Source: Tunicatimonas pelagia (GTDB lineage: Bacteria; Bacteroidota; Bacteroidia; Cytophagales; Cyclobacteriaceae). Taken from it: 64,000 nucleotides of DNA. How positions within the stretch are numbered: the first letter of the stretch is position 1; every line of letters begins with the position of its first letter. The stretch spans positions 2,294,001 through 2,358,000 of the forward strand of contig NZ_CP120683.1 in assembly GCF_030506325.1 (NCBI RefSeq), given 5' to 3'. The translations under genes were made by a program, and so were the position numbers. Positions 18,167 to 26,516 of the stretch are shown here, in pieces. The notes beneath the pieces are model-generated. The model searched no databases. It was not told the DNA's origin and worked only from the letters and a program-made list of their open reading frames with translations.

Positions 18167-18997
18167 ATGACTACGCAATTTCTTAAAAAGATTTATGCCA
18201 CACATCAAGTCTGCACTACTTGCCCGTCGCCTACTGAGGTAGCGACTTTTTTTGATAAGTTATTGGGGGCACTGTTCGCTGACTTCACTCAACTAGCCCA
18301 TCTGTCAGAAGCAGCATTTGTGGGGCTGATGGAGCAATTGCAGCAAGATCTTGATCGTCTGTTGCAACAAAGTCCATCGCAATTAGGAAAAGTATCGCAA
18401 GTAACCCAGGCGTTTTTTGATGCGGTTCCTGCAATATATAATTTAATTCAAGATGACGTTACCGGAATTTACGAGGGCGACCCAGCGGCTAAAGACCGAA
18501 GCCAAGTAATTCGCTCGTATCCAGGCTTTTACGCAATTGCTGCTTATCGTTTTGCTCATCAATTACATCTTCTGGGCGTAGAGGACTTACCTCGTATTAT
18601 TACCGAATACGCGCACAGTAAAACGGGTATTGACATTCATCCGTCGGCTAAGATTGGCTCTCATTTTTGCATCGACCACGGTACCGGAATTGTGGTGGGA
18701 GCCACTACCATTATCGGTAATCACGTTAAAATTTATCAGAACGTTACCTTAGGAGCACTAAGTGTGAATAAGGAAGATGCGGCAATTAAACGCCACCCCA
18801 CCATTGAAGACCACGTGATTATTTATTCGGGAGCTACCATTCTAGGAGGCAAAACGGTGATCGGACAAGGCAGTATCATTGGGGGCAACGTTTGGCTCAC
18901 CCGCAGCGTGCCACCTAAATCCAAGATTTATTACCAATCGAGAATGTATAATGATGCCGATCAGGATACTGATCTTATCATCCACAAAATCAGTTAG
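18167..18997 (+). CDS. cysE: Serine O-acetyltransferase
   Basis: A 276-residue acetyltransferase making O-acetylserine from serine and acetyl-CoA, the first step of cysteine synthesis. The C-terminal left-handed beta-helix of hexapeptide repeats starts at 'HPSAKIGSHFCIDHGTGIVV' with the catalytic Asp-His pair, then 'IGNHVKIYQNVTLGALSV' and 'GATILGGKTVIGQGSIIGGN'. The N-terminal helical domain is longer than in E. coli CysE. It is 35 bp upstream of the cysteine synthase gene, so the two are very likely co-expressed and may form a cysteine synthase complex. Confidence 0.93.
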   Translation: MTTQFLKKIYATHQVCTTCPSPTEVATFFDKLLGALFADFTQLAHLSEAAFVGLMEQLQQDLDRLLQQSPSQLGKVSQVTQAFFDAVPAIYNLIQDDVTGIYEGDPAAKDRSQVIRSYPGFYAIAAYRFAHQLHLLGVEDLPRIITEYAHSKTGIDIHPSAKIGSHFCIDHGTGIVVGATTIIGNHVKIYQNVTLGALSVNKEDAAIKRHPTIEDHVIIYSGATILGGKTVIGQGSIIGGNVWLTRSVPPKSKIYYQSRMYNDADQDTDLIIHKIS

Positions 18998-19032
18998 TAT
19001 ATTTTTCGTTCACTTTCTCTTCTATACCGTCT

Positions 19033-19911
19033 ATGAAGTTCGTTGATCTCATTGGGAACACTCCTTTAGTAGAATTGCAAAATATTCCTAAAAAAAAGAA
19101 TGTCACCTTACTAGGGAAACTGGAGGGAAATAACCCTGGAGGAAGTGTGAAAGACCGAGCCGCCTACGGTATGATTAGAGGCGCGCTAGATCGAGGTGAT
19201 ATTAAAGTGGACGATCAGTTAGTGGAAGCCACCAGCGGAAATACTGGAATTGCCCTGGCGATGATTGCTAGTATACTAGGTCTGAAGATGACTCTGATTA
19301 TGCCGGATAATTCTACCCGCGAGCGGGTGCTGGCAATGGAAGCCTACGGGGCTAAAGTTATCCTCACTCCCGCCGAAAAAACCATAGAATACTCCCGAGA
19401 GCTAGCTGAGCAAATGTCTACTGACGAGGGCTATTTTATGCTCAATCAGTTTGCTAATTCTGACAATTATAAAGCGCATTATCGTACTACCGGTCCCGAA
19501 ATCTGGCAAGGTACCGAAGGGCAAATCACGCACTTTGTTTCAGCCATGGGCACTACAGGTACCATCATGGGAGTGTCTCGCTATCTGAAAGAACAAAATT
19601 CAGCGGTACAGATTGTGGGTACGCAACCTACCGATGGCTCCCGTATTCCCGGCATTCGCCGATGGAGCCCTGAGTTTTTACCTAAGATCTTCGATCCGGA
19701 ACGAGTGGATAGAGTAATTGATGTAAGCGAAGCCGATGCCCGAACCCATACCAAACGACTAGCGAAAGAAGAAGGAATATTATCAGGAATGAGTAGCGGC
19801 GGCGCGCTCTATGCCGCCTTACAAATAGCCGAAGAAATTGATTCAGGAGTGATTGTACACATCGTTTGCGACCGGGGCGACCGTTATCTCAGTTCTGATT
19901 TGTTTACTTGA
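19033..19911 (+). CDS. cysM: Cysteine synthase (O-acetylserine sulfhydrylase), CysM type
   Basis: A 292-residue fold-type-II PLP enzyme that converts O-acetylserine and sulfide (or thiosulfate) to cysteine. The start 'MKFVDLIGNTPLVELQNI' is canonical; the PLP Lys is in 'NPGGSVKDRAAYGM' (Lys40), the substrate loop is 'EATSGNTGIALAM' and the phosphate-binding loop is 'SAMGTTGTIMG'. The short C-terminus ends 'CDRGDRYLSSDLF', typical of CysM. It follows cysE directly. The B-type call rests on the overall length and this tail. Confidence 0.93.
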   Translation: MKFVDLIGNTPLVELQNIPKKKNVTLLGKLEGNNPGGSVKDRAAYGMIRGALDRGDIKVDDQLVEATSGNTGIALAMIASILGLKMTLIMPDNSTRERVLAMEAYGAKVILTPAEKTIEYSRELAEQMSTDEGYFMLNQFANSDNYKAHYRTTGPEIWQGTEGQITHFVSAMGTTGTIMGVSRYLKEQNSAVQIVGTQPTDGSRIPGIRRWSPEFLPKIFDPERVDRVIDVSEADARTHTKRLAKEEGILSGMSSGGALYAALQIAEEIDSGVIVHIVCDRGDRYLSSDLFT

Positions 19912-19925
19912 TTGCCCTCCTCTAG

Positions 19926-20269
19926 CTAATTCCCTTCCTCATACTGATACCGAACGGCTTTAGCTTTCAATATCAATGCTGCAGTTGCTTCCGAATGCTC
20001 TATGTCTATATCATGGAAAACAATCGCATCGGCTCCTACTGCCCTTGCTCGATCAATCATAGCCTGCTGAATTTTTTCTTGACTTGCCAATGATCCTCCG
20101 CCATTAGCTAGGGTTCCGATAATCTCATAGGGTTGGTCAATTTTATTTTCATCATAGAAAATTTCAATTTCTTGAGGCGAATAGGGTGGATAGGTTTCGC
20201 CTGAATAGAATACACGGGCGTGCAACAAACTATGGCAAACATTGTGAGTGATAATAAAAGAGATTTCAT
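19926..20269 (-). pseudogene. Small lipoprotein gene split by a one-base frameshift
   Basis: From the ATG at 20269 one frame encodes a signal peptide and lipobox-like end, 'MKSLLLSLTMFAIVCCTP', but then runs into unrelated codons. The adjacent frame carries the rest, beginning 'RVFYSGETYPPYSPQEIEIF' and ending 'KAKAVRYQYEEGN' at 19926. The span is 344 bp, two bases over a whole codon number, so one extra C in the GCCCG run near 20215 would restore 'CTPRVFYSGETYPP'. This makes a normal lipoprotein of about 114 residues. It could be a true lesion, an assembly error, or programmed shifting. Function unknown. Confidence 0.7.
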
Positions 20270-20421
20270 GGCACTAATGGTTAGGTAAAAAATGTTGTAG
20301 CAGAAATAGATCAAATCCAGTGCCAACCAGGTGTTTGCTTTTGTCGTTTTCATAAAACAACTTCGTATCTACGTAATACTGAAGTGCAAAACAAACCTCC
20401 CTTAACCACGTTCTCGAGACT

Positions 20422-21528
20422 ATGATAGGTTACCGATTTACCGATTATACCCCCGACCCTCAGCAGGAAGGGCAAAGTACTTTTGACCAGTTACTGAAGA
20501 TTTTTATGGAGCTGATGGTAGTCACCTCGGGTGATGTTTCTGAAACTTTGCAGTGGATGACTAGCCTGGACAACCAGTACAATATTACCAACGCTGACTA
20601 CGGCATGGGTGATTTCATCCAAGACCTGAAAGACAAAGGCTACATCACTGATGAAAACCCCGAAGGGAAGTTTGAGGTGACGGCCAAGACCGAACGGAAG
20701 ATTCGGCGCAGTGCGTTAGAAGAAATCTTCGGTAAGCTCAAAAAATCGGGTAAGGGCGACCACAAGACTCCCTACAGCGGTTTTGGCGATGAACCCAGCA
20801 CTGATCGTCGTGACTACCAGTTCGGCGATACCCTGGAGCAAATTGCCATGACTGATTCTATTCGTAATGCTCAGATCAATCATGGTTTGGGAGATTTTAC
20901 CCTCACCGAAGGAGACCTGGAGGTAAATGATACCGAGTATAAAACTCAGACCTCTACCGTGCTAATGATTGACATCTCGCACTCCATGATTCTCTACGGT
21001 GAAGACCGCATCACTCCGGCCAAGAAAGTAGCGATGGCTCTAGCCGAATTAATCACCACCAAGTATCGTAAGGACACACTGGATATTATCGTGTTCGGAA
21101 ATGATGCCTGGCAAATTCAAATCAAAGACTTACCTTATTTACAAGTTGGCCCATACCACACCAATACCGTAGCCGGCCTGGAACTGGCAATGGATATTCT
21201 GCGTCGCCGGAAAACCGCGAATAAGCAAATCTTCATGATTACCGATGGCAAACCCACCTGCCTGAAGCAAGGCATTAAGTACTATAAAAATAGCTTTGGA
21301 CTGGACAGCAAAATCCTGAATAAAACGCTAAGCCTGGGAGCACAATGCCGACGATTGGGCATTCCAGTTACCACCTTTATGATCGCTTCCGATCCCTACC
21401 TGAAACAGTTCGTTCAGAAATTTACCCAGGTAAACAGCGGCAATGCCTACTACAGCAGCCTGAAAGGGTTGGGTCACCTCATTTTTGAAGACTACCGCCG
21501 CAATCGCCGGAAAAACTTCAAACAATAA
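20422..21528 (+). CDS. VWA-domain protein, partner of a MoxR-type ATPase
   Basis: A 368-residue cytoplasmic protein. The C-terminal half is a von Willebrand factor A domain with the MIDAS motif DxSxS in 'VLMIDISHSMILYG' (Asp184) and the second metal site at 'FMITDGKPTC'. The N-terminal half is charged and helical. The gene sits directly ahead of a MoxR-like AAA+ ATPase gene, an arrangement typical of chaperone-like pairs that insert metals or remodel client proteins. The client here is unknown. No signal peptide or membrane helix is visible. Confidence 0.85.
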   Translation: MIGYRFTDYTPDPQQEGQSTFDQLLKIFMELMVVTSGDVSETLQWMTSLDNQYNITNADYGMGDFIQDLKDKGYITDENPEGKFEVTAKTERKIRRSALEEIFGKLKKSGKGDHKTPYSGFGDEPSTDRRDYQFGDTLEQIAMTDSIRNAQINHGLGDFTLTEGDLEVNDTEYKTQTSTVLMIDISHSMILYGEDRITPAKKVAMALAELITTKYRKDTLDIIVFGNDAWQIQIKDLPYLQVGPYHTNTVAGLELAMDILRRRKTANKQIFMITDGKPTCLKQGIKYYKNSFGLDSKILNKTLSLGAQCRRLGIPVTTFMIASDPYLKQFVQKFTQVNSGNAYYSSLKGLGHLIFEDYRRNRRKNFKQ

Positions 21529-21672
21529 CGTAGTCATTAAATGTTAAAGCTTAGAAGCAAGTTGCTCAATGTATAGTGTTTGGGGTGAGGTACAATCTAT
21601 ACATAATGCCAAGCACTAGGCTCCCAGCAAGTAACCAAACAATTTACCTATTCTTTGATTCGATTATAGTAC

Positions 21673-23181
21673 ATGAATTACCAAGATATACCCTCTGATA
21701 AGCTGACTAAAATTCATACGCTCGGTGAACTAAAAGCCAGCGGCTATCAGCCCAGATCAGTAAAGCAAGAGTTACGCGATAATCTCATTCATCGGCTTCA
21801 GAGCAAGGAATCTGTTTTTGAAGGTATTTGGGGCTACGAAGAGTCCGTAATTCCCGATACGGAACGAGCCATTCTCTCCATGCACAATATCATCTTTCTA
21901 GGATTGCGAGGACAGGCCAAAACTAAAATGGCTCGCATGATGGTAGAGTTGCTAGATGAATATATTCCGATTATTGAAGGAGCTGAACTGAGTGATGACC
22001 CATTGCAGCCTCTTTCGTACTACGGAAAAGTTACTGTGGAAGAACACGGCGATAAGACCCCAATCGCTTGGGTACACCGCTCAGAACGATACACCGAAAA
22101 ATTAGCCACGCCCGACGTTTCGGTTGCTGATTTAATTGGTGATACTGACCCTATCAAAGCCGCTTCGCTGAAACTCCCTTATTCTGATGAACGAGTAATT
22201 CACTACGGCTTAGTTCCGCGCTCGCACCGGGGCATCTTTGTTATTAACGAGCTACCCGATTTGCAAGCCCGCATTCAGGTAGCCTTATTCAATATTTTGC
22301 AAGAGGGCGATATTCAGATTCGGGGATTCCGGGTACGCTTACCGCTGGATATTCAGTTTGTATTTACCGCCAACCCCGAAGACTACACCAACCGGGGCAG
22401 TATTGTTACGCCACTAAAAGACCGGATTGATAGCCAGATTATTACCCACTACCCGCGTTCTATAGAAATCAGCCGTAAAATTACTGAGCAGGAAGCTCAG
22501 GTTAAGGAACCTCAAGAGAAAATATCGCTTACTAGTATAGCGAAAGATTTGGTTGAGCAAATTGCTTTTGAAGCACGCGAAAGTGAGTACGTTGACGAAA
22601 AAAGTGGAATCTCTGCTCGTTTAACCATTTCAGCTTACGAAAACCTGCTAAGCTCCGCCGAACGCCGAATGCTCATCAATAATGAGAAGAATACCCTTAT
22701 TCGCGTGTCTGATTTTGTGGGTGTCATTCCGTCTATCACTGGAAAGGTAGAGTTGGTATACGAAGGCGAGCAGGAAGGCCCAGGCATTGTAGCCCATAAC
22801 TTGGTGGGTAAAGCCATTCGCACTCAGTTTGTGGAATATTTTCCGAACCCGGAAGATAAACGTAAGCAGAAAGAACGAAACCCGTACCGAAAAATTGTTA
22901 ACTGGTTTGGCGAAGGAAACGAAGTAGATTTACTTAACGACCTTAGCGATAGCCAGTACAAAAAGTTGATAAAGAGTGTACCCGGCTTGCAAGATTTGGT
23001 AGAAGAGTACCACAAAGGCTTGAGAGAGGCCGAAAAATTATTTATGATGGAATTTGCGCTGCACGGATTGGCCGAGTACAGTCAGCTCAGCAAAAAGCAA
23101 CTTACTTCGGGTACCCAATTTAAAGACTTACTCAGCAGTATGTTTTCCATGTCGGACTACGACGATGAAGATGACGATTAA
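21673..23181 (+). CDS. MoxR/magnesium-chelatase-like AAA+ ATPase
   Basis: A 502-residue AAA+ ATPase. Walker A reads 'GLRGQAKTK' (about 77-85), followed by the substrate-facing insert. The Walker B region is 'GIFVINELPDL', with Asn-Glu instead of the usual Asp-Glu. Sensor 1 is 'FVFTANPEDYTNRGSIVTPL' and the arginine-finger region is 'KDRIDSQIITHYP'. The C-terminus ends in an acidic tail (DYDDEDDD). It is paired with the VWA gene 144 bp upstream and should act on the same client. The intergenic stretch shows nothing notable. Confidence 0.85.
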   Translation: MNYQDIPSDKLTKIHTLGELKASGYQPRSVKQELRDNLIHRLQSKESVFEGIWGYEESVIPDTERAILSMHNIIFLGLRGQAKTKMARMMVELLDEYIPIIEGAELSDDPLQPLSYYGKVTVEEHGDKTPIAWVHRSERYTEKLATPDVSVADLIGDTDPIKAASLKLPYSDERVIHYGLVPRSHRGIFVINELPDLQARIQVALFNILQEGDIQIRGFRVRLPLDIQFVFTANPEDYTNRGSIVTPLKDRIDSQIITHYPRSIEISRKITEQEAQVKEPQEKISLTSIAKDLVEQIAFEARESEYVDEKSGISARLTISAYENLLSSAERRMLINNEKNTLIRVSDFVGVIPSITGKVELVYEGEQEGPGIVAHNLVGKAIRTQFVEYFPNPEDKRKQKERNPYRKIVNWFGEGNEVDLLNDLSDSQYKKLIKSVPGLQDLVEEYHKGLREAEKLFMMEFALHGLAEYSQLSKKQLTSGTQFKDLLSSMFSMSDYDDEDDD

Positions 23182-23184
23182 AAT

Positions 23185-23370
23185 CAATGTGCAGTGTACA
23201 ATTAACAATTAGCAATAAAATAGCTTTCGCTTTAATTGTTCATTGCACATTGTTCATTGTTAATTGAGAGTAGGACAATAACGAAAGTTAGTGGACGATT
23301 AACGATTAGCGATAAAATAGCTTTTGCTTTAATTGTTCACTGCACATTGTTCATTGCTAATTGATAAAGG
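23185..23370. repeat. Two tandem copies of a self-complementary repeat unit
   Basis: Two similar units of roughly 70 nt lie head to tail: unit 1 contains TTAACAATTAGCAATAAAAT then ATTGTTCATTGCACATTG, and unit 2 contains TTAACGATTAGCGATAAAAT then ATTGTTCACTGCACATTG. Within each unit the ends are partly complementary (CAATGTGCA...TGCACATTG and ACAATTAA...TTTAATTGT). The second unit ends only a few bases before the AlbA-type gene. It may act as a terminator for the MoxR gene or as an RNA processing site. Confidence 0.75.
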
Positions 23371-23371
23371 T

Positions 23372-24085
23372 GTGTTGTTACCGGATATTCGTCAGCTAGT
23401 AGAGCAGGGCGAAAGTGAAACAGTAGAATTTAAGCGAAAAGTAGCCCATCCGGATAAAATCATCCGGGAGATTGTTGCTTTTGCCAATACGCACGGCGGA
23501 AATTTGCTCATTGGGGTGGATGATGACGGAAGCATCCCGGGCATTAAGTTTGCCGAAGAAGAAATATTTGCGCTAGAGCAAGCCATTCAGCGCTGGTGCC
23601 GTCCCCGCATTGATTATCAGTACGAAGTAGTACCGCTTAATCAGAAACGAGCCGTAGTTAACTACACTATTGCTGAGAGTCCCCGCAAACCACACTTGGT
23701 GCTGAACAGTGCCCTAAAGTTTTCAGAAAATAATGGTTCTGGTGCCCAACACCATACTGAGAAGAAAATCGTTAAACCCCAGCGTAAAGGTACGGCCTAC
23801 GTCCGCTACCAAGATCAAAGCTTGCAAGCCAGCACCGAAATGTGGCAAATCTTAAAGCAAGGTAGGCGCAACCGAGACATCCGCTTCACTTACGGCGACA
23901 AAGAACGCTTACTGATGCAGCACTTGGAGCAGCACCGCAAAATTACGCTACGAGAATTTTCTATCGTCGCCCAACTGCCCCGTCGGGTAGCATCCCGCAC
24001 GTTGGTGCGCTTGGTTCTAGCCAATGTGCTAACCATTATTCCGAAGGAAAAGGAAGATGTATTCATCCGCAATTTTTCTCATTAA
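23372..24085 (+). CDS. AlbA_2/Schlafen-type ATP-binding domain protein with C-terminal winged helix
   Basis: About 237 residues from the GTG at 23372. The N-terminal AlbA_2 (divergent AAA-4) domain has 'ESETVEFKRKVAHPDKIIREIVAFANTHGG'-type residues with 'NLLIGVDDDGSIPGI'. The C-terminal 60 residues ('LLMQHLEQHRKITLREFSIV') look like a winged helix. Such proteins bind nucleic acid and act as regulators or RNA-cleaving enzymes; which applies here is unknown. A longer reading from TTG at 23333 would put 13 residues inside the upstream repeat, so GTG 23372 or TTG 23375, preceded by AAAGG, is the better start. Confidence 0.75.
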   Translation: MLLPDIRQLVEQGESETVEFKRKVAHPDKIIREIVAFANTHGGNLLIGVDDDGSIPGIKFAEEEIFALEQAIQRWCRPRIDYQYEVVPLNQKRAVVNYTIAESPRKPHLVLNSALKFSENNGSGAQHHTEKKIVKPQRKGTAYVRYQDQSLQASTEMWQILKQGRRNRDIRFTYGDKERLLMQHLEQHRKITLREFSIVAQLPRRVASRTLVRLVLANVLTIIPKEKEDVFIRNFSH

Positions 24086-24158
24086 TTCCCTATATTTGTT
24101 GCCCTCTTTCGAGTAAGATTACCAGCTGTAGGTGCCCACGTAAGTTTAAATTTTTTCT

Positions 24159-25517
24159 ATGCCACGAAGTAAGAAAAATACTACCCCCTCTACCGAGGAA
24201 AAGAAAATTTTTGTTCTAGATACTTCCGTTATTCTGTACTCTCACGATTCTATCATGAATTTTGATGAGCACGATGTTGGCATACCCATCACCGTACTGG
24301 AAGAATTAGATCAGTTCAAAAAAGGTAGCGATACTCGCAACTTTGAGGCGAGGGAATTTATCCGCTTGCTCGATTCGCTCTCCGAAAAACACACCTTGCA
24401 AGACTGGATTCCGCTGAACGGTCGGTCCCGAGGCAGTTTTAAAGTGGTGATGAGTAACGAAAGTAAAGTCAACGCTGAAGAAGTGTTTGATGAGCGCAAA
24501 CCTGACCACAAAATTCTGAATGCGGCTCTCACATTACGCGATGCCTACCCCGACCGACAGGTTGTTTTAGTGACTAAAGACATTAATCTTCGCTTGAAGG
24601 CTAAGTCACTTAATCTGGTAGCTCAAGATTATGAAACTGGGAAAGTAAAGCATGTAGACGACCTAGACCAAGGAACTACCGTGCTAGAGCGGGTAAACAG
24701 CCAAAAGATCTCAGACATGTACAAAGATGGCTTCTGCGAAGTGGAGGACATCCGAGGCGTGAAAGATGTAAAGGCCAATCAGTATTATATTCTGAAAAGC
24801 TCTAAAAATTCGGCCCTTAGCTACTACAATCCGGAAACGCAGAAGATGGAGAAGGTAGAAAAGCGAACTGCCTACGGAATTCGCCCGAAGAACGCTGAGC
24901 AGACCTTTGCCTTACACGCCATTACCAATCCTAATGTTCGGTTAGTCACCGTTCAAGGAGTAGCTGGCACCGGGAAAACCCTTCTGGCCTTAGCCGGAGC
25001 CCTGGAGCAGCGGCGGGAGTTTAAGCAAATCTATCTGGCTCGCCCCATTGTACCTTTAAGTAACAAAGACATTGGCTATCTACCGGGTGATATTAAGTCG
25101 AAGTTGAACCCGTACATGGAACCGCTGTGGGACAACTTGAAGTTTATCCAAAACCAGTTCAACGAGAACGATAAAGACTTCACTCGTATTACCGAGATGG
25201 TGAACAAGGAAAAATTGGTAATCACCCCGCTAGCGTATATTCGGGGGCGTAGTTTATCTAATATTTTTTTTATTGTGGATGAAGCCCAAAATCTCACCCC
25301 CCACGAAGTGAAAACGATTATCACCCGGGCGGGCGAGAATTGCAAGATTATATTTACCGGAGATGTCTACCAGATCGATACCCCCTACCTTGATTCCCAA
25401 AGCAACGGTCTTTCGTATCTGATTGATCGTATCGCCCAGCACCCGCTCTACGCTCACGTTACATTGGTTCGGGGCGAGCGTTCTGAATTAGCCAACTTAG
25501 CAAACGAACTGCTGTAG
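24159..25517 (+). CDS. PIN-domain PhoH-family ATPase
   Basis: A 452-residue protein with an N-terminal PIN nuclease domain (about 10-145; 'KIFVLDTSVILYSHDSIMNF', acidic residues at 'FEAREFIRLLD' and 'HKILNAALTLRD') and a C-terminal PhoH ATPase domain. Walker A is 'GVAGTGKT' (267-274) and Walker B is 'NIFFIVDEAQNL'. This PIN-PhoH architecture is the PhoH2/YlaK type, linked to RNA unwinding and cleavage. It is cytoplasmic. The gene follows the AlbA-type gene by 73 bp in the same direction, so both could belong to one RNA-related transcript. It is complete and of normal length. Confidence 0.93.
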   Translation: MPRSKKNTTPSTEEKKIFVLDTSVILYSHDSIMNFDEHDVGIPITVLEELDQFKKGSDTRNFEAREFIRLLDSLSEKHTLQDWIPLNGRSRGSFKVVMSNESKVNAEEVFDERKPDHKILNAALTLRDAYPDRQVVLVTKDINLRLKAKSLNLVAQDYETGKVKHVDDLDQGTTVLERVNSQKISDMYKDGFCEVEDIRGVKDVKANQYYILKSSKNSALSYYNPETQKMEKVEKRTAYGIRPKNAEQTFALHAITNPNVRLVTVQGVAGTGKTLLALAGALEQRREFKQIYLARPIVPLSNKDIGYLPGDIKSKLNPYMEPLWDNLKFIQNQFNENDKDFTRITEMVNKEKLVITPLAYIRGRSLSNIFFIVDEAQNLTPHEVKTIITRAGENCKIIFTGDVYQIDTPYLDSQSNGLSYLIDRIAQHPLYAHVTLVRGERSELANLANELL

Positions 25518-25559
25518 AAAGAATACTTAACTACCGTTCTAAAACCTCTTGTAATAACG

Positions 25560-25696
25560 CACTTTTGTCTTATGGACAAGAGTGACTTCTGTTCTACGAA
25601 TGAGCAATGCAAACTCTGGTGGATGGCACGCATCCAGCGGGGATAGAGTCGCCTGCTCGAGATGCCGTAATTTGCTTTGCTCATCCGGCAAAAGTG
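25560..25696 (+). ncRNA. Candidate structured non-coding RNA (strand uncertain)
   Basis: A 372-bp gene-free gap after phoH holds nested complementary segments. An outer stem pairs CACTTTTG (25560-25567) with CAAAAGTG (25689-25696). Inside, GAGCAATGCAAA (25602-25613) pairs with TTTGCTTTGCTC (25671-25682) with one mismatch, ACTCT (25613-25617) with AGAGT (25645-25649), and TGGATG/CATCCA (25620-25636) forms a hairpin. CACTTTTGTC can instead pair with GACAAGAGTG (25575-25584), giving two exclusive folds. A run of T follows. No open frame on either strand looks coding. It matches no RNA family that I recognise, so the call is structural only. Confidence 0.45.
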
Positions 25697-25889
25697 TTTT
25701 TTGCTATCTCTAAGTTGCCTACTATTACAACTACTTTCTAAAGCATAATTGTATCGAGTTCTTTGAACCTGAATAGCCGATAAACTTTTTGAAGTCTGCC
25801 AAGTTTTACTGTTAGAACTCACACATAATTTTTTAGCAGACCGCATTTATTTTTTAGCGGCTCACCAATCATATTAAAGAGTTACCACT

Positions 25890-26402
25890 ATGATGATTTC
25901 TAAGTATTTATCAGCTAACAACAATGTTATAGGATGCCCGGTGCACAATTCCGTAGAGGAAAAGGTGGGCATTATTCAAGATGTCTTTATCAGTCCCGAA
26001 ACAAATCAGATCGTTTTTGCTATTCTAGAAGAAGGAGGTTTTTTAGGATTGGTTAGCGATGAGTACGCAGTGCCCTGGTCGATGCTAGAGTTCAATACCA
26101 ACTCTAGTTCCATCTTGCTGGAAGTGCGTAAAGAGAAAATTAAAAACGCCCCGAAGGTAGATATTCAAAAATTGATAAACGGCGACCGAGCTGAGATAAG
26201 CAAATTAGAAGAATACTACGGAACACGAGATTTATCTCCTAAAGGCGATGTAGACCAAGAAGATTACCAAGCTGAGCAAAATACTGACCACCCCCACCAA
26301 GGCTACGAAGGGTCGGCTAAAATCACGGGGGAAGTTGACTCAGCCCCTCCAGCCGAGGGTATGGATTACGAAAAAGTGAAAGGGATCAATCAGAATAGCT
26401 AA
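25890..26402 (+). CDS. PRC-barrel domain protein
   Basis: A 170-residue protein with one PRC-barrel domain in the first 90 residues ('LSANNNVIGCPVHNSVEEKV', 'GIIQDVFISPETNQIVFAIL', 'YAVPWSMLEFN'). The rest is a charged, probably disordered tail. No signal peptide is present. Small stress-related PRC-barrel proteins of this kind are common in Bacteroidota and are linked to general stress responses; the function is not established. The gene lies 372 bp downstream of phoH and converges on aroB, the two being separated by a long inverted repeat. Confidence 0.75.
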   Translation: MMISKYLSANNNVIGCPVHNSVEEKVGIIQDVFISPETNQIVFAILEEGGFLGLVSDEYAVPWSMLEFNTNSSSILLEVRKEKIKNAPKVDIQKLINGDRAEISKLEEYYGTRDLSPKGDVDQEDYQAEQNTDHPHQGYEGSAKITGEVDSAPPAEGMDYEKVKGINQNS

Positions 26403-26405
26403 AAT

Positions 26406-26512
26406 AGAAAGCTTAGAAGCTGTTTTAAGATGTATGCTGAACTGAAAATGCTGCTATTTTAGTAGTATTTTCGGTCAGTGAGATGTTTTAAAACAGCTTC
26501 TTAGCTATTTTC
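26406..26512. terminator. Long inverted repeat between convergent genes (probable bidirectional terminator)
   Basis: Outer arms GAAGCTGTTTTAA and TTTAAAACAGCTTC pair closely and extend into the flanking TAGAAAGCTTA/TTAGCTATTTTC. An inner stem pairs CTGAACTGAAAATGCTGCTA with TAGTAGTATTTTCGGTCAG with a few mismatches. Almost the whole gap between the PRC-barrel gene and aroB folds on itself, as expected for a terminator shared by converging transcripts, though it is far longer than a usual intrinsic terminator. Confidence 0.65.
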
Positions 26513-26516
26513 CTAT

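Noticed and set aside
23185-23370. CRISPR array suggested by tandem similar units
   Set aside because: Only two units, no short identical repeat with unique spacers of fixed length, and no cas gene in the window; the units are self-complementary instead.
25454-25846. 130-residue minus-strand frame over the phoH end and the gap after it
   Set aside because: It overlaps the phoH 3' end antisense and its bases are explained by paired RNA-like stems; the translation has no recognisable motif.
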